Origin: Opitutia bacterium
Lineage (GTDB): Bacteria; Verrucomicrobiota; Verrucomicrobiia; Opitutales; Opitutaceae
Length of the DNA stretch: 37,685 nt
Reading direction: 5' to 3'
Assembly: GCA_947449835.1 (NCBI GenBank)
Contig: CANFSZ010000022.1
Coordinates: 1-37,685, forward strand
Position numbers and translations under genes: made by a program. The notes beneath the pieces were generated by a model. The model searched no databases and had not been told where the DNA came from. It saw nothing but the letters and a program-made list of their open reading frames with translations. This document shows, in pieces, positions 26,732 through 34,970 of the stretch; the first letter of the stretch is position 1, and every line of letters starts with the position of its first letter.

Positions 26732-27882
26732 AGCAACGGGGCAACCGTCGGGGCGGCGGTTTTTTCGCGGGAGGCGCTGGCGGCCATAAGGTGTCGGGCA
26801 ATCGCGTTAGCTGCGTCGTTGCGCACGATGGGGGCGAGGGCGTTGCGCCATTTCAGCCAGACGGCGCCGCGGTCGGCGAAGGCCTGGCGTAGGCTTTGAA
26901 TCACTGCGGTGGGGGTCGTCGCCAAGGCGCCGGCGCCGGTGCGGCGTAGGAGCTCGTAGTTGCCCTCTTCTTGGCCGGGGACGATTTGGTTTACAATCAT
27001 CGGGCAACGCGCGGCGATGGCCTCTTGGGTGGTCGCGCCGCCGGCTTTGCTGATCACGACATGATGCGTCATGAGCAGGTGCGGAATCTGGTCGGTCCAA
27101 CCGAGGATATAAGCGGGCAGGGCGCGGCCGGCGGCAAGTCGGGTAAGCTCGGTTTGGAGCGCGGCGTCGCGGCCCACGGCGATGGTGATTTCCCAAGCCG
27201 TTTCGGCGAGTAGCAGGCGAGCGGTCTCGGCGGCGTGATTCGTGCCAGAGTTAATGATGTAAAGAATCCGTGGGGCGGAGCTAGCACTCGTAAGGTCGGG
27301 AGGCGCAAGCCGGCTGGCGTAATCGCTAAAAAATGCCGGAACCGGGAAGCCTGTGACGTGCAGATCTTCGGGATCAATTCCCGCCGCCCGCATGACGGCA
27401 GCAGAATCGGGATTGGGCACAAACCAACCAGCGGCGCCGGCACGCCACCAAAGCGAGTTGATGCTGATCGAATCCGTGACGACGTTGAAATGTGGCGGGA
27501 GGCTTTGGCCCTCGTTTTGCAGACGCGCGATGAGGAACGCGTAAACGGGATACGTGCTGCAAATGACGTCGGGTTTTTCCTCAGCGAGAATGCGCGCGAG
27601 CAGGCGACGTTCGCGGCCGAGGAGCCAAAAACAGCGGGGCACGAGGTTGGAGCGATCGATCCAAGCGTAGAGGCTGCTCCAGAGTCGCGGGGCGCCGTTG
27701 ATGGTCGCGATGTAGGCGCGGCGACTGATTTGATTGAACCGCGGGCGCGACATGGCGAATAGATCGACCACCCGCGCGGTGCCAGGCCCGTAATTCGTGT
27801 CGCAAGCGGCGGCGAGCGCGCGAGCGGCGGCGTTGTGACCTTCGCCGTAGCCGGCGGTTAAAATTAGAATCCGAGCGGGCAT
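26728..27882 (-). CDS. MGDG-synthase/UgtP-like glycosyltransferase (GT28)
   Basis: This 384-residue protein resembles monogalactosyldiacylglycerol synthase and processive diacylglycerol glucosyltransferases. The N-terminal domain has ILILTAGYGEGHNAAARAL (acceptor and Gly-rich loop) and PDVICSTYPVYAFL; the C-terminal GT28 domain has ILGWTDQIPHLL, VVISKAGGATTQEAIAA and NQIVPGQEEGNYELL, the nucleotide-sugar binding region. It would transfer a hexose from UDP-sugar (or a related donor) to diacylglycerol at the cytoplasmic membrane face. MurG is a distant relative but lacks the GEGHNAAA-type start. It follows the GT4 gene by 6 bp and overlaps the kinase gene by 4 bp. Sugar identity and linkage are unknown. 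Confidence 0.87.
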   Translation of the reverse strand: MPARILILTAGYGEGHNAAARALAAACDTNYGPGTARVVDLFAMSRPRFNQISRRAYIATINGAPRLWSSLYAWIDRSNLVPRCFWLLGRERRLLARILAEEKPDVICSTYPVYAFLIARLQNEGQSLPPHFNVVTDSISINSLWWRAGAAGWFVPNPDSAAVMRAAGIDPEDLHVTGFPVPAFFSDYASRLAPPDLTSASSAPRILYIINSGTNHAAETARLLLAETAWEITIAVGRDAALQTELTRLAAGRALPAYILGWTDQIPHLLMTHHVVISKAGGATTQEAIAARCPMIVNQIVPGQEEGNYELLRRTGAGALATTPTAVIQSLRQAFADRGAVWLKWRNALAPIVRNDAANAIARHLMAASASREKTAAPTVAPLL

Positions 27883-27888
27883 GAAGGG

Positions 27889-29055
27889 TTATTGGCTAAA
27901 ATTGGAGTGTGGCGTCGTGTCGCGAGATTCGGCGATCACGGCGGCGAGATCAGCTTCGAAGCCGGCGATGACCGATGACCACGATTGCGTCTCGACGCTC
28001 GCGCGCGCGGCCAGACGCAGTTGCTGACGCAGCTCGGGCTCGCAAGCGAGTTGGACGGCGGCCGCGATGAGGGCGGCGGGTTGATCGCAGGGAACGCTGA
28101 GTCCGTTTTCGCCATGTCGGATAAATTTTAAAGCCGCTGCGTAGTTGAAGCCGGCGACAGCGAGTCCGCTGGCCATGGCCTCGGTCAGGACATTACCAAA
28201 AGTCTCGGTGAGACTGGCGTGAATGTAGATATCGGCGGAGGCGTAATAACGACCGATTTCCTCGCGCGAGAAAAAGCCCGCAAACCTGCACTCGGGGTGT
28301 TCGCGCATAAGCCTTGCTTTGAGCGGACCGTCGCCGGCTAGGACGAAACGACAGCGAGGATTCGCGGCGCGCATGGCGTCAAACGCGCGGAAAACGAGTT
28401 CGTAGTTTTTCTCGGCAGCCATGCGGCCGACGTGGAGCACCACCGGCGTCTCGTCCTCGGCGCCCCAGCTAGTGCGAAGTTCGCGCGAGCGGCGCGAGGG
28501 ATCGAATTGGCGGGTGTCGACCCCGCGTGAGAGAACGGCAAGATCGCGAAAGCCATACGTGGCAAGTTCGGCGCACAGCTCGGGAGTGGGGGCGAAGGTG
28601 CGTTGCGTGCGGTTGTGCACGTAACGCAGCCAGGCCAGCGTGAGACGGTGAAACGCGCCGTAGCCGTAGGAGCGTGTGTACGTGTGGAAATTGGTGTGAA
28701 AACTCGAGCTCACGGGCAGGCCTAGTTCGCGTGCGGCGGTGACAGCCGTAGCGCCGAGCGGTCCTTCCGTGGCGACGTGCACCAGATCGGGCGGGTCTTC
28801 GCGCCAAAGTTTTTTAAGCGTGCGACCCGCCGGTAGACCGAGTCGCAGCAGCGGGTAACCGGGAATCGGCAAGCCGGGTAAACTCATCACGCGGTAGGAA
28901 ACATCGCTCTCCGGCTTAGGAAGATCGTCACGGCGGGGCCGATAAATCGTGAGCTCATGCCCGCGCGCGGAAAGCTCACGCGCGATCACTCCAAAGGTCA
29001 TCGCGACGCCGTTGACCTCCGGAGGAAACGTTTCGGTGACGAGGGCGAGTTTCAC
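27889..29055 (-). CDS. GT4-family glycosyltransferase, probably lipid-directed
   Basis: This 388-residue GT-B glycosyltransferase begins KLALVTETFPPEVNGVAMT, then HVATEGPLGATAV and VSSSFHTNFHTYTRSYGYG. The C-terminal GT4 domain has LHVGRMAAEKNYE, VLAGDGPL, YIHASLTETFGNVLTEAMASG with the EX7E nucleotide-sugar motif, and ENGLSVPCD. N-termini of this type occur in SqdX, in glucosyl/glucuronosyl-diacylglycerol synthases and in some mannosyltransferases of lipid carriers. I place the start at GTG 29055, since the family begins at KLALV; the 58-residue upstream extension to 29229 is basic, not family-like and crosses the divergent promoter. It heads the lipid operon; acceptor and donor are not provable from sequence. 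Confidence 0.87.
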   Translation of the reverse strand: MKLALVTETFPPEVNGVAMTFGVIARELSARGHELTIYRPRRDDLPKPESDVSYRVMSLPGLPIPGYPLLRLGLPAGRTLKKLWREDPPDLVHVATEGPLGATAVTAARELGLPVSSSFHTNFHTYTRSYGYGAFHRLTLAWLRYVHNRTQRTFAPTPELCAELATYGFRDLAVLSRGVDTRQFDPSRRSRELRTSWGAEDETPVVLHVGRMAAEKNYELVFRAFDAMRAANPRCRFVLAGDGPLKARLMREHPECRFAGFFSREEIGRYYASADIYIHASLTETFGNVLTEAMASGLAVAGFNYAAALKFIRHGENGLSVPCDQPAALIAAAVQLACEPELRQQLRLAARASVETQSWSSVIAGFEADLAAVIAESRDTTPHSNFSQ

Positions 29056-29233
29056 GTAAAATTTTAATATGCGTTGCGCGGGCGAGTGTCGTGCTACCGG
29101 TACATTTAATCGGTCTGCATGGCGAAATCGTGGCGGTTGCGTTACGATTTGGCGAAAGTCGCGGCGCGCACTTTGATCGTAATTCGTGGTTGCAGAGCGT
29201 GGGGTAGATTCTAGTTTCGATACTTTCACGCGA
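29056..29233. promoter_or_regulatory. Divergent regulatory region between the lipid operon and the SNF2 helicase
   Basis: This gap of about 178 bp must promote the minus-strand lipid operon and the plus-strand helicase. I searched by eye for a tandem CTGTCAT-type Pho box, which a phosphate-starvation operon might carry, and found none. AT-rich AAAATTTTAATAT at about 29057-29070 sits right before the GT4 start. No firm -10/-35 pairs were assigned. Confidence 0.45.
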
Positions 29234-31927
29234 ATGCAGTCTCACGGCCCGAAGCGCGTCTACACACCGCACTCCCTCGAGTTTTGGTTTGGAAAACTCG
29301 AAAACGACTGGTCCGAGCGATTCAGCTCCACCCAGCTGGAGCTCGGTCGACAAATCTATCGGGACGGACAAGTGCGCGAGCTAGAGTTGACCGATCGTGA
29401 CGCGATCGTGCATCGCCGCATTGATAAAAAAGATGAATACGCGGTGATCGAGTGGGGCGCGGATAATTTCTCCGTGCGTTCTTCGACGACGGACTTGGAA
29501 GTCGCCCATGCCTTGGCGGTGGCTGGTTTGCATGAGATCGAGGAACTTGTCGCCGACGAGATTTCGCCGTTGCCCGAGGATTTACCAAGAGCCCCGTTGG
29601 GCGAGGCGCCGCGCGGGGCCTTTACCGGTGGCGCCGCGCCCGTCGCTACGACGGGCTTTGTGCGGCCCGGTTCACACCACGTTGCGTCGCCTTCGCCGAC
29701 GCATGCTTTTGCCCCCGGCAATGGCCACCCGCCGGCGCGTCCCCACGTGGTTCCGGCGGCGCGTTTGAACAGCCCTTCGCGGCCGTTGTTGCTCGTCTTT
29801 AAAACACGCACCGCGGGTCTGCAATTTCAGGCGTTTTGGGTCGAAGCGGATAAAAAAACGCGTCACCCCGCACTCGGGCCGGATGCGCACGCGAGTGGTT
29901 CGAGCCATGTCTCTTCGGGTGAACGCGCCAAGCTCATCGGTCTGGCGGCGTATGCGCGCAAAGCCCACTTTCATTATCAACACGATACCGGCGCGTATCT
30001 GTTGGAGTCGTTGGTGGAGATCCCCAATTTCCTCAAGACCACGCTCGCGCCGTGGCGGCGAATGTTTGCGATCGAGCTGGATGACAAGGCGGCCAACCTG
30101 ATCAAGGGCACGCGTGCGATCGAAATCGAGGCCGTGGCGGAACGCGCCACTGGCCCCTCGGGCGCCGGCGAACACGCGGTGCTTAACCTGCGTTGGATCT
30201 TTCGCGCGGGCGAGCGGATGCTGACCGACAGCGAAGTGAATTCTCTGCTCAAGCGCGGGGGTCAGCCTGTCATTATCCCAAGTCTGGGCATCGTCTCTCT
30301 GCCGGCTGATCGCTGGGAATCTTATCAAAACTGGCAGAAAAATATCACCGAGACGCAAGGCACGCAGCCAGCGGCCGAAGGCGGCGGTATCTCCCCATAT
30401 TTAGTGTTTTCGTTGTTTAACGACGCCAAACTGAAACTCAGTCTTTCGCCTGAGATGGAGGCGTGGCGGCACCGGGTTTTGGCACCGCCCGAAACGACGC
30501 CTGAGTTACCCGAGCTGTTGCGGCCTTATCAACGGCGCGGCGTAGAGTGGATGTACCATTTGTGTGAAGTCGGTTGCCACGGTTTGCTTGCCGACGAGAT
30601 GGGTTTGGGCAAGACGCTTCAGGTGCTCGCGTTGCTCGCGACGCGGCGCGTGCCGGATCGCGCGAGTCTAATTGTGTGCCCAGCGAGCGTGGTGCCGGTG
30701 TGGCGCGAGGAAATCGCGAAATTTTTCCCGGCATTGACGGTCGATGTGCTCAAAAGCGGACACGATTTCACCAATCAACCCGCCGCGGCGGTGTGGATCG
30801 CGAGTTACACGCAATTGCGGAAGCATCGCGCGTTGCTGCCGGCGCTGGAGTTTGGCTACACGGTCTTGGATGAGGGTCAGTTTATTAAAAACCCCGATGC
30901 GAAGATCACGCAGACGTGTTTTGCGGTGCGCTCGCTTCATCGGATCGTGTTGACCGGAACGCCCCTGGAAAATCGTCAGCTCGATTTATGGAGCATTTTT
31001 CGCTTTTTGCTTCCGGGCTTACTCGGCTCGCGCGCGGCGTTTGAATCCTCGTTGGTGGCGGATCGCGAGGGCACGCTCGGTCGATTACGCGCGCAACTGG
31101 CGCCGTTTATCCTGCGGCGCACGAAAAACGAAGTCGCCAAGGAGCTCCCCCAAAAAGTTGAAATGGATCTTATCTGCCCGCTCACCGCGGTGCAGCGGAC
31201 CGAATACGCGCGGATCTGCTCGGAGGGGCTCGACCGCTTGGGCGACGATGTCGGATCGGCGATGCGGGAAAAATCGTTTGGCTTCCTCGCCTTGCTGACG
31301 CGCCTGCGGCAGACCTGCTGCGATCCGGATATGTTGCCTTGGATGGAGGCGCCGTTGACCGACTCGGGTAAAATTAATTTATTGTTGGAAAAATTGGCCG
31401 AAATCGTGGGCAGCGGGCACAAGGTGGTGATCTTCTCGCAATTTGTCATGTTGCTTGATCGCGTGCGTGTGGCGCTGGCGGCGCAGTTTCCCGATTTACC
31501 ACGCTACGAGTTGACGGGCATGACGCTCGACCGCCTGAAGCCCGTGCAACAATTTCAAGGTGCGCAGGGTGCGGCGGCGATGTTGGTCTCGCTCAAGGCG
31601 GCGGGCACGGGCATCACTTTGCACGCGGCGGACTACGTTTTCTTGCTCGATCCGTGGTGGAATCCCGCCGTCGAGGCGCAGGCGGTCGATCGCGTGCACC
31701 GTATCGGGCAGACCAATACGGTCTTCGTCTACCGCATGGTCACCGCGGGTACGATCGAGGAACGCATCCAAGCTTTGAAGGCCTCAAAGCGCGATTTGTT
31801 CGATAAACTCATCGGCGGACTGGGTGGAGATTTCGACCTGAGCCAACATTTCAGCTCGTTGAAGAGTTTGGTCGCTTTGACGGCTCACGCCGAACCCGAG
31901 CCGGATCAGCCCTACACGCTGGATTAA
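29234..31927 (+). CDS. SNF2-family (Swi2/Snf2) DEAD/DEAH-type helicase/translocase
   Basis: This protein of about 897 residues has an N-terminal region with weak SWIM-like character (LELGRQIYRDGQVRELEL, then AHALAVAGLHEIEEL) but none of the zinc cysteines. A Pro/Ala-rich linker (about 115-175) and a large bacterial SNF2-associated region follow. The ATPase core has motif I DEMGLGKT at 454-461, motif II DEGQ at 546-549, LTGTPLENRQLDLWSIF, ILRRTKNEVAKELPQK, VVIFSQFVMLLDRV, GTGITLHAADYVFLLDPWWNPA and QAVDRVHRIGQ. Such proteins translocate on double-stranded DNA and associate with RNA polymerase recycling or repair. ATG 29234 is chosen over GTG 29186; neither has a clear ribosome-binding site. 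It is divergent from the lipid operon. Confidence 0.92.
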   Translation: MQSHGPKRVYTPHSLEFWFGKLENDWSERFSSTQLELGRQIYRDGQVRELELTDRDAIVHRRIDKKDEYAVIEWGADNFSVRSSTTDLEVAHALAVAGLHEIEELVADEISPLPEDLPRAPLGEAPRGAFTGGAAPVATTGFVRPGSHHVASPSPTHAFAPGNGHPPARPHVVPAARLNSPSRPLLLVFKTRTAGLQFQAFWVEADKKTRHPALGPDAHASGSSHVSSGERAKLIGLAAYARKAHFHYQHDTGAYLLESLVEIPNFLKTTLAPWRRMFAIELDDKAANLIKGTRAIEIEAVAERATGPSGAGEHAVLNLRWIFRAGERMLTDSEVNSLLKRGGQPVIIPSLGIVSLPADRWESYQNWQKNITETQGTQPAAEGGGISPYLVFSLFNDAKLKLSLSPEMEAWRHRVLAPPETTPELPELLRPYQRRGVEWMYHLCEVGCHGLLADEMGLGKTLQVLALLATRRVPDRASLIVCPASVVPVWREEIAKFFPALTVDVLKSGHDFTNQPAAAVWIASYTQLRKHRALLPALEFGYTVLDEGQFIKNPDAKITQTCFAVRSLHRIVLTGTPLENRQLDLWSIFRFLLPGLLGSRAAFESSLVADREGTLGRLRAQLAPFILRRTKNEVAKELPQKVEMDLICPLTAVQRTEYARICSEGLDRLGDDVGSAMREKSFGFLALLTRLRQTCCDPDMLPWMEAPLTDSGKINLLLEKLAEIVGSGHKVVIFSQFVMLLDRVRVALAAQFPDLPRYELTGMTLDRLKPVQQFQGAQGAAAMLVSLKAAGTGITLHAADYVFLLDPWWNPAVEAQAVDRVHRIGQTNTVFVYRMVTAGTIEERIQALKASKRDLFDKLIGGLGGDFDLSQHFSSLKSLVALTAHAEPEPDQPYTLD

Positions 31928-32023
31928 ATCCATTGCTGGTTTGCTCGCGGCTTAAAAATTTCCTGCTAAAGAATCCTTAACGCACGCTTGTTTCAGCGGG
32001 CGACATCCACACGCTCTCCTCAC

Positions 32024-32488
32024 TTGAACTCTCCGATTGAACTCATCGCCTCGCCGGATGCCGTTGTAACCGATCTGCGGGTGAACACGGGCGAAGAAGC
32101 GATTCGGGCGCTGCACCAGCGCCTGCGGGCGGCGACGCCCGAGGTGCGTGATGCGGAGCAATTCATGAAAGATTTGCTCGAGCGCGCTGCTCTTTCCTCC
32201 GTCTGTATCGCCGATGATGTGGCCTTGCCGCACGCGCGGACTACGGCAGTTGGCCGGATCGTGCTCGCGGTGGCCCGCACGGCTGCACCGGTGGCCTTCG
32301 ATGCCGAGCATCCGCGTGTGCGATTGGTGTTTTTGATCGGGACGCCCAAGGCGGCGGTGAGTGAATACTTGCAAACGGTGGCGGCTTTGTCGCGCCTATT
32401 GAAAAATGGAGCCACGCGAGCGGCGTTGCTCGGCGCGCCGACGGAGGCGGAGTTCCGGGCGGTATTGGCCCGGGCGCAGCAGCGATGA
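32024..32488 (+). CDS. PTS EIIA type-2 (PtsN-like) domain protein
   Basis: This stand-alone EIIA domain of 154 residues has the phosphoacceptor His70 in DDVALPHARTTAVGRI, DLRVNTGEEAIRALHQRL near the N-terminus and VRLVFLIGTPKAAVSEYLQ later, as in EIIA-Fru/EIIA-Ntr. No EIIB or EIIC genes are nearby, so a regulatory PtsN-like role is likelier than sugar uptake. There is no ATG; TTG 32024 aligns best with the family start, while TTG 31988 would add 12 residues. Its stop overlaps the start of the CLC gene by 4 bp (ATGA), which implies coupled translation. EIIA-Ntr proteins bind and regulate ion transporters elsewhere, so control of the CLC protein is an attractive inference. Confidence 0.87.
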   Translation: MNSPIELIASPDAVVTDLRVNTGEEAIRALHQRLRAATPEVRDAEQFMKDLLERAALSSVCIADDVALPHARTTAVGRIVLAVARTAAPVAFDAEHPRVRLVFLIGTPKAAVSEYLQTVAALSRLLKNGATRAALLGAPTEAEFRAVLARAQQR

Positions 32489-34263
32489 AAGTGGTCACGG
32501 ATCCGGCGAAGCTTCTATTGGAGCGGATGCTGCGGTTATTGCGTTGGCGCGTGTGGGTGCAGGAAAAACTGCAGCCTACCGAGTGGCAAATCACGTTGTT
32601 ATGGGCCGGCTTTGCGGGGTTTTTGGGCGCGTTGAGTTCGCTTGTATTTCAAGGTTTGGCTGAAGGTGCGCACCAATTGTTAACGCGTTCGAACGCGGGT
32701 GTCGTCGAATCGATGAAGCAGTTGCCGTGGTGGGCGGTGTTGGCGTTGCCGGCGGTGGGCGGTTTGCTCGCGGGTATCGTGTTGATGCTCGGTAAGCACC
32801 TGACGAAGGGGCAAAGCTCGACGGATTACATGGAGGCGATCTCCATCGGCTCGGGGCATGTGCCGATTCGAGCGAGCCTGGTGAAGAGCACGGCGGCTTT
32901 ATTTTCTATCGGCTCGGGTGGCTCGATCGGGCGGGAAGGTCCGATGGTGCAACTGGCGGCGGTGATGGCTTCATTCATCGGGCGTTGGCGGCAATTTACC
33001 CCGCCGCAATTACGCCTCATGGTGGCGTGCGGCGCGGCGGCGGGCATCGCCTCGGCTTACAACGCACCGATTGCGGGATCGTTTTTCGTCGCGGAAATTA
33101 TTCTCGGGACGATCGCGATGGAGAGCTTGGGACCGTTGGCGGTTTCGGCGGTGGTGGCGGCGATGACGGTCCGGGTGCTCACCAGCGAAGCGCAGCTTTA
33201 TAAAGTGCCGGAGTTTCGTTTGAGTTCGCCGCTCGAGATGCCGGCGTACATCGCGCTGGGTGTGATCGCCGGGGTGCTGGCGCCGTGGTTTTTGCGTTCG
33301 TTGAAGCGGGCGGAGGAAATTTTCATCGCGACGAAGTTGCCGCTGGTGGCGCGCATGACGTTGGGCGGATTGATCGTGGGCGCGCTGGCGATCCAAGTGC
33401 CCGAAGTGTGCGGGAACGGTTACTCGGTGGTCGTCACCATCCTCAAGGGGCACGTGTTGTGGACTACGTTGCTGCTTTTTTTGGCGTGTAAATGGCTCGC
33501 CACGGCCTCGTCGTTTGGCTCGGGCGCGCCGGGTGGTGTGTTTACGCCGTCGTTGTTTATGGGGGCAGGGGCGGGCTTTCTTTTCGGTCAAGCCGTGCAC
33601 GCGATCTGGCCGGGTGGGGCGGTGGATCCGCGGGCGTTTGCCTTGGTCGGAATGGGGGCTTTTCTCTCGGCGGTGAGTCACGCGCCGGTGATGGCGGTGA
33701 TCATGCTTTTCGAGATGACGTTGAGCTACGATATCATCCTGCCGTTGATGTTGTGCAGCGTGGTGGCTTATTACACCGCCAAGGGCCTTGAAGGTCGTTC
33801 GCTTTATAGTGAGGTTTTAAAAAAGAAGGCGGCGGAGGTTTCTGGCGATGCGGGGTTTGGTCGTGGGCAGGTGGCCGAGTTGATGAAGAGCAAACCGCCG
33901 ACGCTGAGTCGCCACGCCCACTTTGCTGATATCGCGCGGATGTTTCTGGCGACCCGCGTGAATAACCTCTACGTGACCGATGCGCAGGATCGTTTTCTTG
34001 GCGCGGTATCGCTCCACGATATTAAACCTTACCTCGGTGAACCCGAGCTCGCCGAACTGGTGATCGCCAACGACATTTTGCGGGAAGAGTTTCCGCGCGT
34101 GGGCCCCGAGTCGACGTTGAGCGAGGCGCTTGGGCGTTTCTTAAATTTTGAAGCGGAGCGCCTGCCGGTGGTTGATCCGAACGGTAAATTGCTCGGGAGT
34201 TTGTCCAAGGGCGATTTGTTACTCGCTCTGGTCGAAATGCGTAAAAAGCCCCTCGTGGTTTGA
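32485..34263 (+). CDS. CLC-family chloride channel/transporter with C-terminal CBS pair
   Basis: This 592-residue inner-membrane protein has the CLC fold. Selectivity motifs are GSGHVP at 122-127 (Ser123 coordinates the central anion), GREGP at 149-153 (gating Glu151) and SGAPGGVFTPSLF, plus a conserved Tyr in GRSLYSEVL. The inner proton glutamate of CLC antiporters (position 203 of the E. coli protein) is Ile205 here, next to a retained Glu204. From about residue 465 two CBS domains follow (ELMKSKPPTLSRHAHFADIARMF-like start, then VGPESTLSEALGRFLNFE), which in relatives sense nucleotides. It is translationally coupled to the EIIA-domain gene. Channel versus antiporter cannot be settled from sequence. 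Confidence 0.93.
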   Translation: MKVVTDPAKLLLERMLRLLRWRVWVQEKLQPTEWQITLLWAGFAGFLGALSSLVFQGLAEGAHQLLTRSNAGVVESMKQLPWWAVLALPAVGGLLAGIVLMLGKHLTKGQSSTDYMEAISIGSGHVPIRASLVKSTAALFSIGSGGSIGREGPMVQLAAVMASFIGRWRQFTPPQLRLMVACGAAAGIASAYNAPIAGSFFVAEIILGTIAMESLGPLAVSAVVAAMTVRVLTSEAQLYKVPEFRLSSPLEMPAYIALGVIAGVLAPWFLRSLKRAEEIFIATKLPLVARMTLGGLIVGALAIQVPEVCGNGYSVVVTILKGHVLWTTLLLFLACKWLATASSFGSGAPGGVFTPSLFMGAGAGFLFGQAVHAIWPGGAVDPRAFALVGMGAFLSAVSHAPVMAVIMLFEMTLSYDIILPLMLCSVVAYYTAKGLEGRSLYSEVLKKKAAEVSGDAGFGRGQVAELMKSKPPTLSRHAHFADIARMFLATRVNNLYVTDAQDRFLGAVSLHDIKPYLGEPELAELVIANDILREEFPRVGPESTLSEALGRFLNFEAERLPVVDPNGKLLGSLSKGDLLLALVEMRKKPLVV

Positions 34264-34278
34264 GCCGCGGCAATCTAA

Positions 34279-34512
34279 TTAGCCGCGCCCGCCGAGCCCG
34301 CGTAGATAAAGCTCTTCGACTTTCTGGCGCGCCCACGGAGTTTTGCGCAGAAACTTGAGACTAGAAGTGATGCTCGGGTCGTAGTTGAAACAACGCACGT
34401 CGATGCGGCGGCCCAGTTCTTCCCAACCATGACGGGCCACGAGCTCGGTTAGGAGCGCTTCAAGGGTGACGCCGTGGAGCGGGTCGTTGGATGGCGGGCG
34501 GGTTTCGTTCAT
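34279..34512 (-). CDS. VF530-family small DNA-binding-like protein (DUF2132)
   Basis: This 77-residue protein carries [40 protein letters not shown] and [20 protein letters not shown], the almost complete VF530 domain. Structures of the family suggest nucleic-acid binding, but the function is unknown. ATG 34512 overlaps the stop of the upstream DUF2237 gene (ATGA), so the two are translationally coupled. The frame extends upstream, but only into that gene. It converges with the CLC gene 15 bp away; no clear terminator is seen between them. Confidence 0.85.
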   Translation of the reverse strand: MNETRPPSNDPLHGVTLEALLTELVARHGWEELGRRIDVRCFNYDPSITSSLKFLRKTPWARQKVEELYLRGLGGRG

Positions 34513-34880
34513 GCGGTGGCGTGCTGTTGGAGCAGGGACAAAGGCACGACTTCGAGCGAGCGGAAATGTGTCGACGCGAGCGCCACCGGCGCTGCCACGC
34601 CGGCGTCGAGCGCTTCTTGCCAGCGTGCGGCGCAGACGCACCAACGATCGCCGGGTTGCAACCCAGGGAAATCATACTCGGGCCGCGGCGTGGAGAGATC
34701 GTTGCCCGCGGCGCGGCTGTAAGCGAGAAACGTTGCGGTGACTTCCACGCACACCGTGTGGCAGCCGTGATCCTCCGCGCACGTGTCGCACTGGCCATTA
34801 CGGAAAAAGCCCGTCAGCGGATGCAGCGAGCAAGGTTTGAGGGGGCCGCCGAGGACGTTGAGCGAAGGCTGAGGATGCAC
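34509..34880 (-). CDS. DUF2237 family protein
   Basis: This protein of about 123 residues contains [61 protein letters not shown] and [22 protein letters not shown], the DUF2237 signature. Several conserved cysteines and a histidine suggest metal or redox chemistry, but the family function is unknown. The start is uncertain: GTG 34880 or TTG 34889 both lie just before the conserved NVLGGPL; no good ribosome-binding site helps. The frame continues open far upstream, antisense to the yqeY-like gene, which I regard as a shadow. It is the first gene of a two-gene operon with the VF530 gene. Confidence 0.83.
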   Translation of the reverse strand: MHPQPSLNVLGGPLKPCSLHPLTGFFRNGQCDTCAEDHGCHTVCVEVTATFLAYSRAAGNDLSTPRPEYDFPGLQPGDRWCVCAARWQEALDAGVAAPVALASTHFRSLEVVPLSLLQQHATA

Positions 34881-34970
34881 AGGAACCAAGGTGGCGTAAC
34901 CGCGACCAGGTGCAAGATCGCGGCGCGGTTGCCGTCTCGACAAGGTCGCGCTGTGCGCCACGCTGCTCGC

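Noticed and set aside
29056-29229. 58-residue N-terminal extension of the GT4 glycosyltransferase
   Set aside because: Basic, non-family sequence crossing the divergent intergenic region; the GT4 fold begins at KLALVTETF.
29056-29233. PhoB box upstream of the lipid operon
   Set aside because: No tandem CTGTCAT-like repeats were found by eye, so phosphate control remains a hypothesis without a visible site.
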